A stretch of 64,000 bases of DNA from Anisus vortex (Eukaryota > Mollusca > Gastropoda > Planorbidae), in NCBI GenBank assembly GCA_949126835.1, contig OX421497.1, forward strand, positions 18,100,409 through 18,164,408. Reading direction: 5' to 3'. Each line of letters opens with the position of its first letter. The first letter of the stretch is position 1. Below the pieces are notes generated by a model, which ran no database searches, had not been told where the DNA came from, and saw nothing but the letters and a program-made list of their open reading frames with translations. The position numbers and the translations under genes are program-made. Positions 26,701 through 38,329 of this stretch are shown piece by piece.

Positions 26701-27848
26701 TAACAATCACAAAGTTTTCTATATTTTTGGTTTGTTTACAGATTAGGTCAAAATTACAGTTCATTTCTAGTGCAGCCATCAGCGGTCAGATCAGCACCTT
26801 TCAGTAGCATGGGTGGACACTGTGAAGTACCAAAGACTTCAGATCACAACCGTGGCAGATTTAGTGACCACAGGTTTGGAACAGACTATGGAGCTCATAG
26901 TTCATGTACAGGTCAGTGTTATAGTTAGTTTATGATTCATGTAAACGTCAGTGTTATAGTAGGTCCATAAGTCATGTACAGGCCAATGTTATAGTAGGTT
27001 CATGGCTCATGTACAGGTCAGTGTTATAGTTAGTTTATGATTCATGTAAACGTCAGTGTTATAGGTCCATAAGTCATGTACAGGCCAATGTTATAGAAGG
27101 TTCATGGCTCATGTACAGGTCAGTGTTATAGTATCTTCATCGTTGATTTACAAGTCAGTGTTATAGTTAGTTTATAGTTCATGTACAGGTCAGGGTTATA
27201 GTTAGTTCATCATTGATGTACAGGTCAGGGTTATATTTAGTTCATGATTCATGAACAGGTTAGTGTTATAGTTAGATAATAGTTGATTTACAGGTCAGTA
27301 TTATAGTTAGCTCATGGTTCATGTATAGGTCAGTGTTGTAGTTAGTTAATAGTTCATGTACAGGTCAGTGTTGTAGTTAGTTCATGGTTCATGTATAAAT
27401 CAACAGTGTTATAGTTAGTTCATGGTTCATGTATAGGTCAGTGTTATAGTTAGTTCACGGTTCATGTATAGGTCAACAGTGTTATAGTTAGTTCATGGTT
27501 CATGTATACGTCAGTGTTATAGTTAGTTCATGGTTCATGTACAGGTCAGTGTTATAGTTAGTTCATGGTTCATGTACAGGTCAGTGTTATAGTTAGTTCA
27601 TGGTTCATGTATAAGTCAGTGTTATAGTTAGTTCATGGTTCGTGTACAATAAGAACAATACTTGACCTAGGCTATATATAGAAGCCAATTCAAACGCTGA
27701 ATCACTTAATGTTTCCATTGGTTATTAAGAGTATATTTATTACAATACCTATTTTTCTTCATTATATCTAACTTTTGTTCCACCTTCCACAGCAATGGAT
27801 GCTGCCACTGGCCTGCAGGAGGCTACCAAGGATTTATATTGGTTTTGA
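17703..27848 (+). CDS. VGLL2: Vestigial-like transcription cofactor (VGLL2/vestigial type), five exons
   Basis: Five exons join without a frame break: 17703-17795, 20725-21076, 25936-26254, 26742-26911 and 27793-27848. They total 990 nt, or 329 residues plus stop. All introns are GT-AG, with phases 0, 1, 2 and 1. Vestigial-like proteins have no DNA-binding domain; they bind TEAD/Scalloped factors in the nucleus and steer target choice in muscle, appendage and neural development. Residues 1-7 (MTCVDVL) match the VGLL2-type N-terminus. Residues ~100-129 are the TONDU motif, with CVLFTYF at 105-111 and VVDDHFTRAL at 118-127. Residues 162-168 (SFWNSSY) are the second conserved block. The protein ends DLYWF. 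Between these blocks it is S/T/P-rich. Human VGLL2 is of similar length (about 317). The first exon is only 31 codons and is placed by its N-terminal similarity and good donor (CAG/GTAAGG). Family assignment is very secure; the exact paralogue name is inferred. Confidence 0.93.
18063..18344. mobile_element. hAT MITE in intron 1 of the vestigial-like gene
   Basis: Left end CAGTGGCGTCGATGG; reverse-complemented right end CAGTAGCGTAACTAGAGGG. The 8-bp flanks TGTGTTTT (18055-18062) and TGTGTATT (18345-18352) agree at 7 of 8 positions. Confidence 0.7.
19465..19653. mobile_element. Short CAGTGGCGTAGC-type MITE, copy 1
   Basis: Ends CAGTGCCGTTGCTAGGGA and, reverse-complemented, CAGTGGCGTATCTAGGGA. 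G/C-rich inverted inner blocks (GGGGCCCGGGGG). Flanks AGAGATAG and GGGGATAG agree at 6 of 8. It shares family and internal GGGGCCC arrangement with 30778-30978. Confidence 0.7.
19662..19830 (-). repeat. tRNA-derived SINE, copy 2
   Basis: On the minus strand it carries GCTGGCGTACCGAAGG and a B-box-like GTTCGAATCC. It matches 12904-12990. Its CCCGGGAACAAATCCTAGCC corresponds to the pre-insertion site of the hAT at 11114-12903. Confidence 0.6.
20054..20149. repeat. 48-bp direct duplication
   Basis: Two back-to-back identical copies starting ATCATTTATATAGCAC (20054 and 20102) at the edge of the antisense LINE fragment. Confidence 0.85.
20160..20565 (-). pseudogene. Antisense LINE fragment in intron 1 of the vestigial-like gene
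   Basis: Reverse-complement reading gives AAKIVLYNEGNSTTCLKKLH, LRIKFKV and a degenerate version of the LHGLSPQY region, the same family as 3090-3930. It has stops and frame breaks. Confidence 0.65.
21349..23880. repeat. 31-bp minisatellite (about 80 units) with higher-order structure
   Basis: Unit TAGTAAGATCAAACATAAAG followed by AGTAGAAAGTT. Variant units recur in blocks: the ATAAACTTAAAAAATAAG variant appears at 21771, 22421 and 23103, about 650-682 bp (21-22 units) apart, so whole blocks have been duplicated. Lies in intron 2 of the vestigial-like gene. Confidence 0.95.
24378..25365. repeat. 65-bp minisatellite (about 15 units), each with an AP-1-like TGAGTCAGC
   Basis: Unit GATGAGTCAGCGTCATGCAA ... 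TTCATATTTTATGTTCTGGTG, 65 bp. Because 65 is not a multiple of 3, each unit opens a new short frame; these are not genes. Nearly every unit keeps TGAGTCAGC or the variant TGAGCCAGC, matching the AP-1/Maf-type core TGAGTCA. Confidence 0.95.
26354..26480. mobile_element. Truncated hAT end in vestigial-like intron 3
   Basis: CAGGGGTCGGCAACCTACGG and the following GTGCCAGACTTGGCACAC match the ends at 41917 and 47311. No right end or target duplication is visible. A G-run (26533-26550) follows. Confidence 0.55.
26890..27655. repeat. 35-bp array that includes the exon-4 splice donor (about 20 units)
   Basis: Unit GTTCATGGTTCATGTACAGG TCAGTGTTATAGTTA. The first unit is the 3' end of coding exon 4 plus its donor (TTCATGTACAG/GTCAGTG, junction 26911/26912). 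Later units repeat TTCATGTACAGGTCAGTG exactly or with few changes, so many decoy donors lie downstream. Confidence 0.92.
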
Positions 27849-28353
27849 AAAGCCTCTACTCAACACGTCATTAACCATCAGGCCAGAGCATGGAGCTCGT
27901 TTATTCAATACATGAAAGGATTGTCTAGGAGGACATCGACTCACTCAAAGTTGAACTATGACATATGTATGCCCTGTTAAAATACTGGGTTTGCTATACA
28001 TACAGACACAGTTGGAAAAGACCGATCAAACACAAAATAGGCTCTTCAAAGTGCTGCGTAAAAGAAGTAATTTCTAAACTACTGCGTAAAAATGCACTCT
28101 TAATATATGTAAATTAAAGCTACATGTGTTATCAAAGAATCTAATGGAAAATAGATTCTAAATCTATTATCTTGTATGATCATACATAAATAGTTCAAGT
28201 GTACACCTAGTTAATAGGTAATTCTGATGATTATTGTCTATTAGATTTTCACATGTTCTTGCAAAGCTAAATTTGAAATGTTTCATTTAGATTTATATGT
28301 AAATCGAAAATATTTCTTTATTGTATATATTTTACAAACATCTAAAAATGTAA

Positions 28354-28359
28354 AATAAA
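28354..28359 (+). promoter_or_regulatory. Candidate polyadenylation signal of the vestigial-like gene
   Basis: AATAAA about 500 nt after the TGA stop in AT-rich sequence. A second candidate lies near 28397. Both precede the 37-bp array, so the transcript probably ends before it. Confidence 0.35.
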
Positions 28360-28529
28360 ATACACAATTCGTAATTTATAGATCTATCAAAACCAAAAAT
28401 AAACACACAATAAACTAGAATGAGCTAGAGAACACAAGTTAAGTTTAACCCTGTGTGATCGCGCTGACAATGTTTTAATTGAATGTGATCACTGCTTATG
28501 ATTGGTTTGTCATGGGTTAATGTAATCAC

Positions 28530-29925
28530 AGAGTATGACTGGTACGTTCTGGGTTAATGTGATCACTCAGTAAGAGATACTTGTCATAGTTAAATGTGAT
28601 CACTCAGTAAGAGATACTTGTCATAGTTTAATGTGATCACTCAGTAGGAGATGCTTGTCATGGGTTAATGTGATCGCTCAGTAGGAGATGCTTGTCATGG
28701 GTTAATGTGATCACTCAGTAGGAGATGCTTGTCATGGGTTAATGTGATTACTCAGTAAGAGATGCTTGTCATGGGTTAATATGATCACTCAGTAAGAGAT
28801 ATTTGTCATAGTTTAATGTGATCACTCAGTAGGAGATGCTTGTCATGGGTTAATGTGATCACTCAGTAGGAGATGCTTGTCATGGGTTAATGTGATTACT
28901 CAGTAAGAGATGCTTGTCATGGGTTAATATGATCACTCAGTAAGAGATATTTGTCATAGTTTAATGTGATCACTCAGTAGGAGATGCTTGTCATGGGTTA
29001 ATGTGATCACTCAGAAGGAGATGCTTGTCATGGGTTAATGTGATCACTCAGTAGGAGATGCTTGTCATGGGTTAATGTGATCATTCAGTAAGAGAGGGTA
29101 TTCTAGTCCTGGGTTAAGGTGATCACTACCTAAGAGAAGGTGATCACTACCTAAGAGAAGGTGATCACTACCTAAGAGAAGGTGATCACTACCTAAGAGA
29201 AGGTGTTCTAGTCATGGGTTCAGGTGAACAATAAATAAGAGAAGGTGTTCTAGTCATGGGTTAAGGTGATCACTAGGTAAGAGAGGGTGTTCTAGACCTG
29301 GGTTAAGGTGATCACTACCTAAGAGAAGGTGTTCTAGTCATGGGTTAAGGTGATCACTACCTAAGAGAAGGTGTTCTAGTCATGGGTTAAGGTGATCACT
29401 AAGTAAGAGAAGGTGTTCTAGTCCTGGGTTTAGTTTATCACTAAGTAAGAGAAGGTGTTCTAGTCCTGGGTTTAGGTGATCACTAAGTAAGAGAAGGTGT
29501 TCTAGTCCTGGGTTAAGGTGATAACTACCTATGAAAAGGTGTTCTAGTCATGGGTTAAGGTGATTACTACCTATGAGAAGGTGTTCTAGTCCTGGGTTTA
29601 GGTGATCACTAAGTAAGAGCAGGTGTTCTAGTCCTGGGTTAAGGTGATAACTATCTATGAAAAGATGTTCTAGTCATGGGTTAAGGTGATTACTACCTAT
29701 GAGAAGGTGTTCTAGTCCTGGGTTTAGGTGATCACTAAGTAAGAGCAGGTGTTCTAGTCCTGGGTTAAGGTGATAACTATCTATGAAAAGATGTTCTAGT
29801 CATGGGTTAAGGTGATAACTACCTATGAAAAGGTGTTCTAGTCATGGGTTAAGGTGATTACTACCTATGAGAAGGTGTTCTAGTCATGGGTTAAGGTGAT
29901 CATTAAGTAAGAGAGGCTTGTGTGT
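28530..29925. repeat. Minisatellite of 37-bp and 42-bp units 3' of the vestigial-like gene
   Basis: 28530-29090: unit GGGTTAATGTGATCACTCAG plus TAGGAGATGCTTGTCAT (37 bp). 29090-29925: related GGGTTAAGGTGATCACTACC plus TAAGAGAAGGTGTTCTAGTCAT (42 bp). A TGATCA palindrome sits in almost every unit. 29120-29200 has a shorter 21-bp sub-repeat. Confidence 0.93.
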
Positions 29926-30777
29926 CCGCTACAATGACTATCTTTTTTTAAATTAATTTTATTACTTTCTTTCGATCTTAAATTAATTTGTTTTGGTCAG
30001 ATCAATTTTTTTAGGAAGATAAATAAAGAAAAAGATGATGTTTGAAAGTTTTGCTACTGTTTTTTTTTTAATTTTTACTTTGCTTGGTTTAGAAGGCATT
30101 AGAAAACAAACCAATTTTGCTTTTATTATAAATAGATCTACTGAGTTTGTAAAGCTAAAACAAACCATTTAGTTTACACGGTGTAGGCTAAGCCTATTTG
30201 TATTTTTCATTGGATTTTTTGCTATAATTGATTTATTTTGTAAATAATGAAAGTCATGTTTATGTAGAGAATGTTTGCTGTGATGACAATGTGGTTCACT
30301 TAATATAACTGATTGTTTATACTTAGGCCTATAATATAACAAACAAAAAAATATGGGTATAACATGAACATTTGATTTATTAAGACTTTAATTGTTGCTT
30401 CATACATTGGAATAAAAATTTATCTCTACTTTTTACTGCGTATTAATTTATTGTACTGTTTGTTCTGTTACGTATTTAGTAGATGGTTTCCACTAATTGT
30501 GTGTTGTTGAAGTTGAAATGTTTATTATCATTTGCATTCTAAGTTTATGCTTTATAACCCATGACTTAGTCTATATAATATAGTCTAAACTCTATAGACA
30601 AGTTATAAAGAGTCAACACATTTTTTAAATTGAACTTGCATTTTCATTATTATATCTTTATAATAATATTTTTTTTTACTATTAGCTAAATTATCTTAAC
30701 AGCATCGTGATGCTGATTTAAACTGTAATAACTTATAGCTATCCAGAGAAATGAATTTAAACATAGTAAGTAGTATG
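29926..30777. other. Intergenic AT-rich sequence
   Basis: No gene or element recognised; short open frames here are random. Confidence 0.5.
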
Positions 30778-30978
30778 CAGTGGCGTAGCTAGGGGAGGGG
30801 GAGGGGGTCCATATTTGAAAGTCCCCCCGGGCCCCTACTTGAGGGGGGCCCCCAAAGGAGTGTCCGAAAAAAATATTTTGCTGGGGCCCCCCAAGGAGTG
30901 TCCGAAAATATTGTTTTGCAGGGGTCCCCAAAGAGGGCAAGCCCCCCCCGGGCCCCCAAATCCCTAGCTACGCCACTG
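30778..30978. mobile_element. Short CAGTGGCGTAGC-type MITE, copy 2
   Basis: Ends CAGTGGCGTAGCTAGGGG and, reverse-complemented, CAGTGGCGTAGCTAGGGAT. Inner GGGGCCCCC blocks match 19465-19653. No convincing target duplication. Confidence 0.7.
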
Positions 30979-31844
30979 GCCGTACGCCATTGTTATCACT
31001 AACCGTCTACTGTATCACTGCTGTAGACATTTTAAACTTGATTATTGAGACTAATAACTAATTTTGTAAAGATATTTTTTCAGAAAAAAATAATTTAAAA
31101 CGAACAAATATTTAGTTATTCCATTTTAAGTTGTATTCATTGATAGCAGGTAAATAAATACATTTTGAGAAAAGACAGCAAATGAGTAAAGCAACTAAAT
31201 GAATTTCAAATTAACTGCGCGTGTTTTCAATGTAAAAAAAACAACAACGAGCTATTAACAACAAACTCTTCCTTGTTTATAAAATAGAAAATAAATTATG
31301 AACTAGTTCTTGTTCACTCGACGCATTGAAGATGTAATAGTAGTTTTTCATAAGGATGGCCTTTTGATTTAAAAATAACCTATGCTAATAAACTAGAGGT
31401 TTAACGATTGTGAGGCTAGTTTTCTCTCCTACATGTAAATAAATGCTTGGCACTCTGTACTTTGTACCCTCTTTAGAAGTTAACGAAATTACTGTGGGCA
31501 ACAGTAGAAAACTAAAAAAACAAGCAAATGTTTAATATACATGTTTTAGAATTTCCTCCATACGTTTTTGTGAGTATAAAAAAAAACTAGCTATACCAAC
31601 ATGTTTTGTCACTTCGTACAACAATTAAAAAAAACTATTGTTATTTTATATGAAGGCAGTGATACCGCGAGCTATTAAGGTTTATCAAATTGGACTGGTA
31701 TGTTCTTGTAACCCATATTCTGCTGAGATCGTAAAATGTAGTTCTTTACAATATATTATTTAGTTTTTGGGCCACAACGGAAGGAACATTTTACTTTAAA
31801 TTATAAACTTTTCGAAATATTGACGTTTTAAAAAACGTCACATA

Positions 31845-33067
31845 AGTGGGACAGTAGCAACAAGTGGCCCCGTGTAAATGTATACCCGGTTAGTTAGTTT
31901 TTCATGTCAATTACATTTTGTTCAATACATTAAAATTGAAAAAAAAATTAAGGCCGCCTCTTAACCAATCACCCCGCACCAAGTGAATAAACAGTCTCCT
32001 CATAAATTTCTAATATTTCATAAAATGAAACATAATATTTAAAAATATTTTAAATATATTTAATAAGAAACATATGAATCATCTTCTATTTTTAAAATGA
32101 CTTTAAACTTTAAATTATTATAAACTATAAAATGGCGATGAACATGTGCAATTGACAAGTCATAAAGATTATGCATGCATTAAAGGTCAAAGCGGTAAAA
32201 CATTTCCGGTCGTATTCGATCATTTGGTTCGAAACATGTCTGTGTGCTGCATACTGGTTGTAAGAAAAGATGTCGAGAATTAAATTTCATTTCATTTCCA
32301 AAAGAAAACGATGGATTGTGAATGACAGATTTGAAGAATCATCTTTTTATAATGCCGAACTAATAGCTTGATGCAAAATAATTTTCGTTTTTTTTTTTGT
32401 TTCTATGAATCTACGCATTGTGTTTTTCAATAACCAAGGACGCAACTCTTGACTAATTTATTTTATAAACGAAGCTAAATTTAACCTAACGCGACTAAAG
32501 ATTTGAGTATTAATTATCGCCTATTCATTTTTTATGTTAAAAACGGACTACTCATAATTAATCATGTAGCCTTTGTATATTTCTTAAAGACCAGAACTGG
32601 CCGTCGAGGTTGAAATCAATTCTCAAACACTACCAAAAGCATGGTTTTTGTTTTTGAAAATGGCGGGAAATGTCACCAGAAGTTCATGGTCTCTTCTATT
32701 TGAAAAGGTCACACCTTATTAAGACTTGTTATATTACACATAATTTTCAGAGTTGTCTTTGTAAGACTAGACCTCTTGTAAAGCGTAATGGTGGTTCTTT
32801 TAAAAAAAACTACTTAGAAATTTAAAACAAGATATCTATAGCAAATAGAATTCTCAGTACAAACGTATCTTTATTCCAAACTTTAACAAAAAATTTAGAA
32901 CTAGGTCTTAAATAGCTTCAATATTTAACATTCTAAACATAACAGTTGAACATAAAAATACTTTTTTTTTTTAGAATTTATTACAAATCGGTAACTAAGC
33001 ATGCTTCTGGCTATTGTCCCATAAGTGGGGCGTTTTACACGAGGGCATTCATTGCTAGTGTCCCACT
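31845..33067 (+). mobile_element. Candidate dead P-element-like transposon
   Basis: Left AGTGGGACAGTAGCAAC and reverse-complemented right AGTGGGACACTAGCAAT match at 15 of 17, and both are followed by GTGTAAA within about 30 bp. A broken THAP zinc-finger sequence lies about 390 bp inside the left end, as in P-element transposases. No clear target duplication and no other transposase motifs seen. Confidence 0.45.
32236..32320 (+). pseudogene. Frameshifted THAP zinc-finger fragment
   Basis: From ATG at 32236 the frame reads MSVCC; a one-base shift near 32254 then gives GCKKRCRELN and ISFPKEN, the N-terminal CC..GC and FPK hallmarks of a THAP domain, ending at a stop. THAP domains occur in P-element transposases and in host transcription factors. 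Not functional as it stands. Confidence 0.6.
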
Positions 33068-33700
33068 CGTTGGATGCTTGTTTGACACTTCATAAACTGG
33101 GTAAATGTGATTATTTTAAGGTCCCTATTGATAAAACTGATAGGCAAAAGATAAAATTACACATTTCAATTGGTTTTATTTATATATTTTTTTAATCATA
33201 TTTCAAAAATGTGTACTTACTTATCTTATATATTACAGACGCTCCTTCTATAAAGAAGATTATTGCGTCCTACGCTCATCCGTGGTGAGAGTTTAGTCTT
33301 TCATTTTGCACTTTACACTGCAATTTATTATAAGCTAAAACAAGCAAATTTGATATATTCTGAGCCAATGTTTATTTATGAAAGAAAAAAAATGCTGTAA
33401 CTAGAAAATAAAACTTGTGAGCCTGTTCATTTTTAATTTTTTTTTTTTTTTACAAGTTGAAAGGTCAAGTACATGCAAATCTTGTTAAAAGTACAATTTT
33501 GTTAGCAAAGTAAATGTATAGTTTAATCATTGCACAATGCAAAAAACTAATGTTTGTTTTATAAAGCATCCGCTTTGTTCTACAAAGTTTAGGGCCTACC
33601 ATTAGTGAGACGCTAGCAGAAAGTGGGTTTTAGATCTATATATTTTTGCCCTACGCTTATCCGTTGTCAAGTTTTGCTAGTTTTATATTATAGATAACTT
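33068..33700. other. Intergenic AT-rich sequence
   Basis: Nothing recognised beyond homopolymer A/T runs. Confidence 0.5.
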
Positions 33701-34016
33701 GTTGCTGCATCTCTCTTTATTCGAGCAAGTTATTGCATGCACTTACTGTTACTTTCAAACAGAACTTAAAAACTCATTATTTCAATATTTACCTTAGATA
33801 ACATTCAACATGCTTTAGAAACTTACTGTCTTATTTATGGGTTGGGTCGGTTATACTACATTTATTTGTGTTTTGTCTTTTTTAATCATCAATTTAGCTC
33901 TGTCACCTGGCCTAGGGTAATATTCGTATTCTTAGTTGTATGTTAAACGCGCTCTGAGCTTACATTATGTTTGTTGGCAGCGCTATAAAAATATTATTAT
34001 TATTATTATTATTACT
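33700..34016 (+). repeat. LINE 3' tail ending in an (ATT)n microsatellite
   Basis: TTAAACGCGCTCTGAGC ... GGCAGCGCTATAAAAATATT followed by (ATT)n at about 33990-34011 is the usual 3' terminus of an L2/CR1-like LINE. The preceding ORF2 tail is only faintly readable. Confidence 0.6.
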
Positions 34017-37000
34017 TATAGGCCTACCACTTAGGAAGAAAGAGAATAATTTCAATAAATATTGTCCCGGTGTATTAAATTAATTAAAATAGTTTCAATT
34101 GAATATATTTATATAAGCTTACAACGTATTATTTTTTATTTATTTTAATATGCTTGAAATGGATTTCATTTTACTTTGAGTACTTGTCCTTTTTCTTTTA
34201 AAGAAAAAAACTTCTCTAGAAGTAACGGGTCATATTTTTGTTTAGAAACTAATAAGTCATAATAACCTCTGACCTTGAGTTAACGTCGGCATATAATAGT
34301 AGGACTAATGTTACTAAATGCATTTAAAACTACTATTGGCTATTAATTGTTGAATATAACCATAGGGGCAAGGATCTAGGACTAGTGGTTTTTTTTTCTT
34401 CAGCTAATGCGCCAATCAACAATGCAGTAGAACAAGTTCAGTGGTCGCAGTCGGTCAAGGCTTACACTTTGTGTGTCCTGTGATCTAAACAAGTACTGAC
34501 CGCCCCACCCTCGGCAATCTCAGCAATGTTAGGAATCATTGAGTTGCCGACAGCTTGGATCTTTGCATTAGATAATCCCTACATTCTTCCACTTCTACAA
34601 CGTCTTCAAATATAAATTATTTTCTAATACATGGGGACAAAATCTTAACAACAAAAAAAAAAAAGGCGAAGAAGAAAAAAAGGCAAGGACAAATAGTTTG
34701 GTGTTCGGAGGGAAAATATGGGTTTTTATGTGAAAAATAAAATTACTTCGATGTCAGACAAATCAATATTTAGGCCTATTTATACAGCCTAGATTATAGG
34801 TCCTTCATTTTTCTTATTTATTAGTTTTATACAAAGAAAGTAGACTGTACTAAACCACTACTCCTATACGAAACAAAAAACGTATTCATATATTTTTTTA
34901 TCAACTCTAAAATAACATGTACGCATTTCCAAGTTTTTACTTTGACGGATAGGATAGGCCTACAGAACGGTTATATTTCAAAATCAAAATGCCACTCTAT
35001 CTTATGCAATAAACAGTTTGGAAAACAACACGTCTTAAAAATACTTGATAAATCCACAGGTCATAAAAAAAAAGTCTCTTCTCAAATAAAAAGATTTAAC
35101 CCCCAGCCCTGCGCTAAGACCTCTCCGGTCAAAACTGTTTTCCTTAATAATCCTGGATGATCAAAGCCCTAGCAAAACTCCAGGGACTCAAGTTTAAATA
35201 GAGGAACTAAAGGCTAGCAGGACCAAACAAGCTGCTTCAGGTAACATTCTAACAAAGGCCCATGGGTGGAAACAAACAAAAGGTTGTGACTTTTCGTGTC
35301 TTCAAACCACCATCTCCACCCCTCCCTTTCTATCAACATACGAACCATTCCCTCGCCCCAACGGCCATGTTAATCAAAAGATATTTTTAAATCTAGTCAA
35401 ATGTTAAAAAAATATATATATAAAAAACAAAAAACACACACACACAAAAAGGAAATGCTGAAAAAAATGAAAAAGGAAAAATAAAATTCAATAAATTATA
35501 ATTACTTTTTATCTACATGCCCAACTAAATCTAAGCAATGTACTACGTATTAAGCCCAAAGGGGGACACTAAATTGTAAATCGAAATCAAACCATAGACT
35601 ATATTATAGTCTATGATCAAACGTGTGTTACTTGTCACGTGGAATTATAAATAATGTTGCTATAATTTCCAAATACGACATTTCGCTATCTAGATTTTTA
35701 TATTTAAAGTACGGTAAACACTTTTAGTGAAATTTGTAACTAGCTATTTAGTCTACCACTTGTGTACTTCATAGCGTTTTATAAAACTTGTTAACAACTT
35801 CATTTAAAAAGTATACATTGGTAAATATTAAATCTATATTTATTGCTTTCATACATCTAGATCCTATATCTAAAGCTTAAAAAAAAAAGGAACGTGACAA
35901 AATGATAATAAAATAGTCGGATGTTTTCCAGCTACAGGTGAAGAGAGTTGCGTGATTCTACCCTCACCACCTCTCTCATTCCCCCCCCCCCCAGTTGGGA
36001 TGTCAACAAACCGAGCGGAGAGATCAAATTTACCGAGGATGATGGCGAGGGTATAGACAACAAACAACACAGGTTCGCAGGCGGACAACGTTTGTCCGAA
36101 GCCCTTTGATCTCCAGGATCAACAAAAAAGGTGAGCGACAGACAAGTCGATGGAAACAACTTGGTGTCCGTCGCGAGCTGACCAATACACAAGAGTAATG
36201 TTTAAATCAGGCTCAAGTCTTGGTTTGCCGGACTAAACACGATGACTGATCAGCCTTAATTTCACTCACCGGAAGTTCTCAAAGTGTTCTCTCCTGTTCG
36301 GTGTGCAAAAGATGGTGTCCACTTCAAGGCTCTCTATTCTAATTGTACAAAATCTAGACATAATTTTATCTCGATTTAGCTTTAAATACGTAGATCTACT
36401 TATAACCAAACACTATAATGAGATGGACCTATTGCTCTATTTTTAGAGCTATAACACTTGTTTTTTTTCCCATGCGCAGCCAATAACACTGTCTTTAATG
36501 ACTCTTAAACTTCCATAAAAACTTTCGCTTATACTTATACAACTTTCGATTTTAATCTTAATTTTCCATTTAGAAAATCATAGCGGAAGTCTAGAAGACC
36601 GTGTGCAATCGAAAATTCCGAAACTAACTGTTTCAAATTATCAAATAGCAGAAATATCAATGTAAGCGGTCCATCTTATTATAGTCTTTGTTATAACATA
36701 TAGCCTATGTATGTAGGCCGTAAGGGCCGTAATAGAATAGAGTTTAATGAGTGTCATACAACTAACTTGACTTATGGAAGCAACGATGCAATCAATTCAC
36801 TAAAGCGTCTTGAATGTTCGGTATTTGAAACATTGAAGAGTTATCGGGTATGATTAAAAAGATCAATTTAAAGCTATATGAACTGAGGGAAAACCGAGGG
36901 CAGATAATGTATACATGATAACTCAGCGAACGAGAAATTGAAATATAACAAACCATATACGGTATAGGTAAAAAAAAAAGACCTCCTGCTACTTGGTATT

Positions 37001-37379
37001 TATGTTTTTATAATATAGATATAATATCAGATTTGATAACGTTGTTATAATATAAGCATAATCCCAGTTTTGATTGTTTTAAATTGAAATAGTTTTTTAA
37101 TTGAAAAACAAAAAGCTTTTTAATACCATAATCATCGACTTGGGGAATAAGTAAAAGTATTTAATGAATTAATTTGGGTTTAGTTACAAACTCTTTGTCT
37201 GTCAATGTAGAGTAAAAAAAAATTTATTAAAAAGTAGAGCTGTGAAAATATTTACAAAATGCGAGAACCACTGGTATGTATTTGACAAGACTGTAACAAA
37301 ATGCTTTACATTAGCCATACGCATAGACTCTACATCTTTATTTACGTTCTCCACATTAAGTACATCATGTTATTACATA
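34017..37379. other. Intergenic region without supported genes
   Basis: AT-rich. A 23-bp perfect palindrome centred at 35604 (CATAGACTATA/TTATAGTCTATG arms) and a C-run near 35981-35992 are the only structures seen. Small open frames (34942-35160, 35870-36192) show no family features. Confidence 0.5.
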
Positions 37380-38211
37380 GGCAGTGTCTAAGCTTATACG
37401 TCCGGACGAATAGCGCGGAAGATATACGTCCGGCGACCGGACCGGACAGGTCGCCGGACAAAAAGCGCGGGAGATATACGTCCGGCGACCGGACAAAATA
37501 TTGCGGGAGATATTTTTCCGCGAGTAGGCCTACGTCACGTGACCGCCGGACACATTATTCGGAAGATATTATTCCGGCGGGCTTGTTCATTGACCACCCA
37601 ACTACAAGTACAAATGAGAGACGTAGAGCGTATTGATATTTAACCAATTAATAATTTATAAAGAAATGGGCATTAGGCCTAATAGTCTTATTATTAGTTT
37701 AATACTTTGAATGAAATTATGTCCATCCACATGCAGAGCCTTTACAAGCTTAAGTAGCGCCCCAGAGCCCCCTTGCATACTGTAACTGCATGTTTAGTGC
37801 TATATTTAGACTACATTTGCCGCCTGGATGTGTCGCCCTCGGCATATGCCCCCTCAGCCCCCCCCCCCCTGTGAGGGCACTGCCCAAATGAATAAATGAA
37901 TGGCTCATCGTAATTGTAGCGAAAGTCAAGATGTTTACTAATGATCTTTATAAGATATTTGGTAATGACTTTTAACGCGTTTTCTAAAGAAATAAGCATA
38001 CCGCCTCATACCAATAGTCATATTTGTATTTCTTTCATACTTTCTATGTATGAAATTATGTCCACCCACATCATTAGGTCGCCGTAAAAGAGATCTCGCG
38101 CACTATTTTTCCGGTCGCCGGACGTAGGTATATCTCCGGCACTATTTGTCCGGTCGCCGGACGTATATCTCCCGCGCTATACGTCCGGTCGCTGGACGCA
38201 CAGACACTCCG
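37380..38211. mobile_element. Foldback, Mutator-like (MULE-type) element with 9-bp target duplication
   Basis: TATTACATA flanks both ends (37371-37379 and 38212-38220). Left GGCAGTGTCT and reverse-complemented right CGGAGTGTCT start long inverted arms made of tandem TACGTCCGGCGACCGGAC and GCGCGGGAGATATA modules. About 450 bp between the arms lacks coding. A 9-bp duplication is typical of Mutator-like elements. Confidence 0.75.
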
Positions 38212-38329
38212 TATTACATAATACTTCACTTAACTTCACTAGGTTAAAAAATGGCTTTCCAAATGACATAACAATATCTCCCGCTAAACGACCTTTCAAT
38301 GTCTCCCGCCAAATGCTCTCGTCACAAGC

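Noticed and set aside
21349..29925. Regular repeats considered as a CRISPR array
   Set aside because: There are no unique spacers between repeats, and the genome is eukaryotic. These are minisatellites.
37301..37636. 111-residue arginine/threonine-rich open frame
   Set aside because: It reads through the modular arm of the foldback element.
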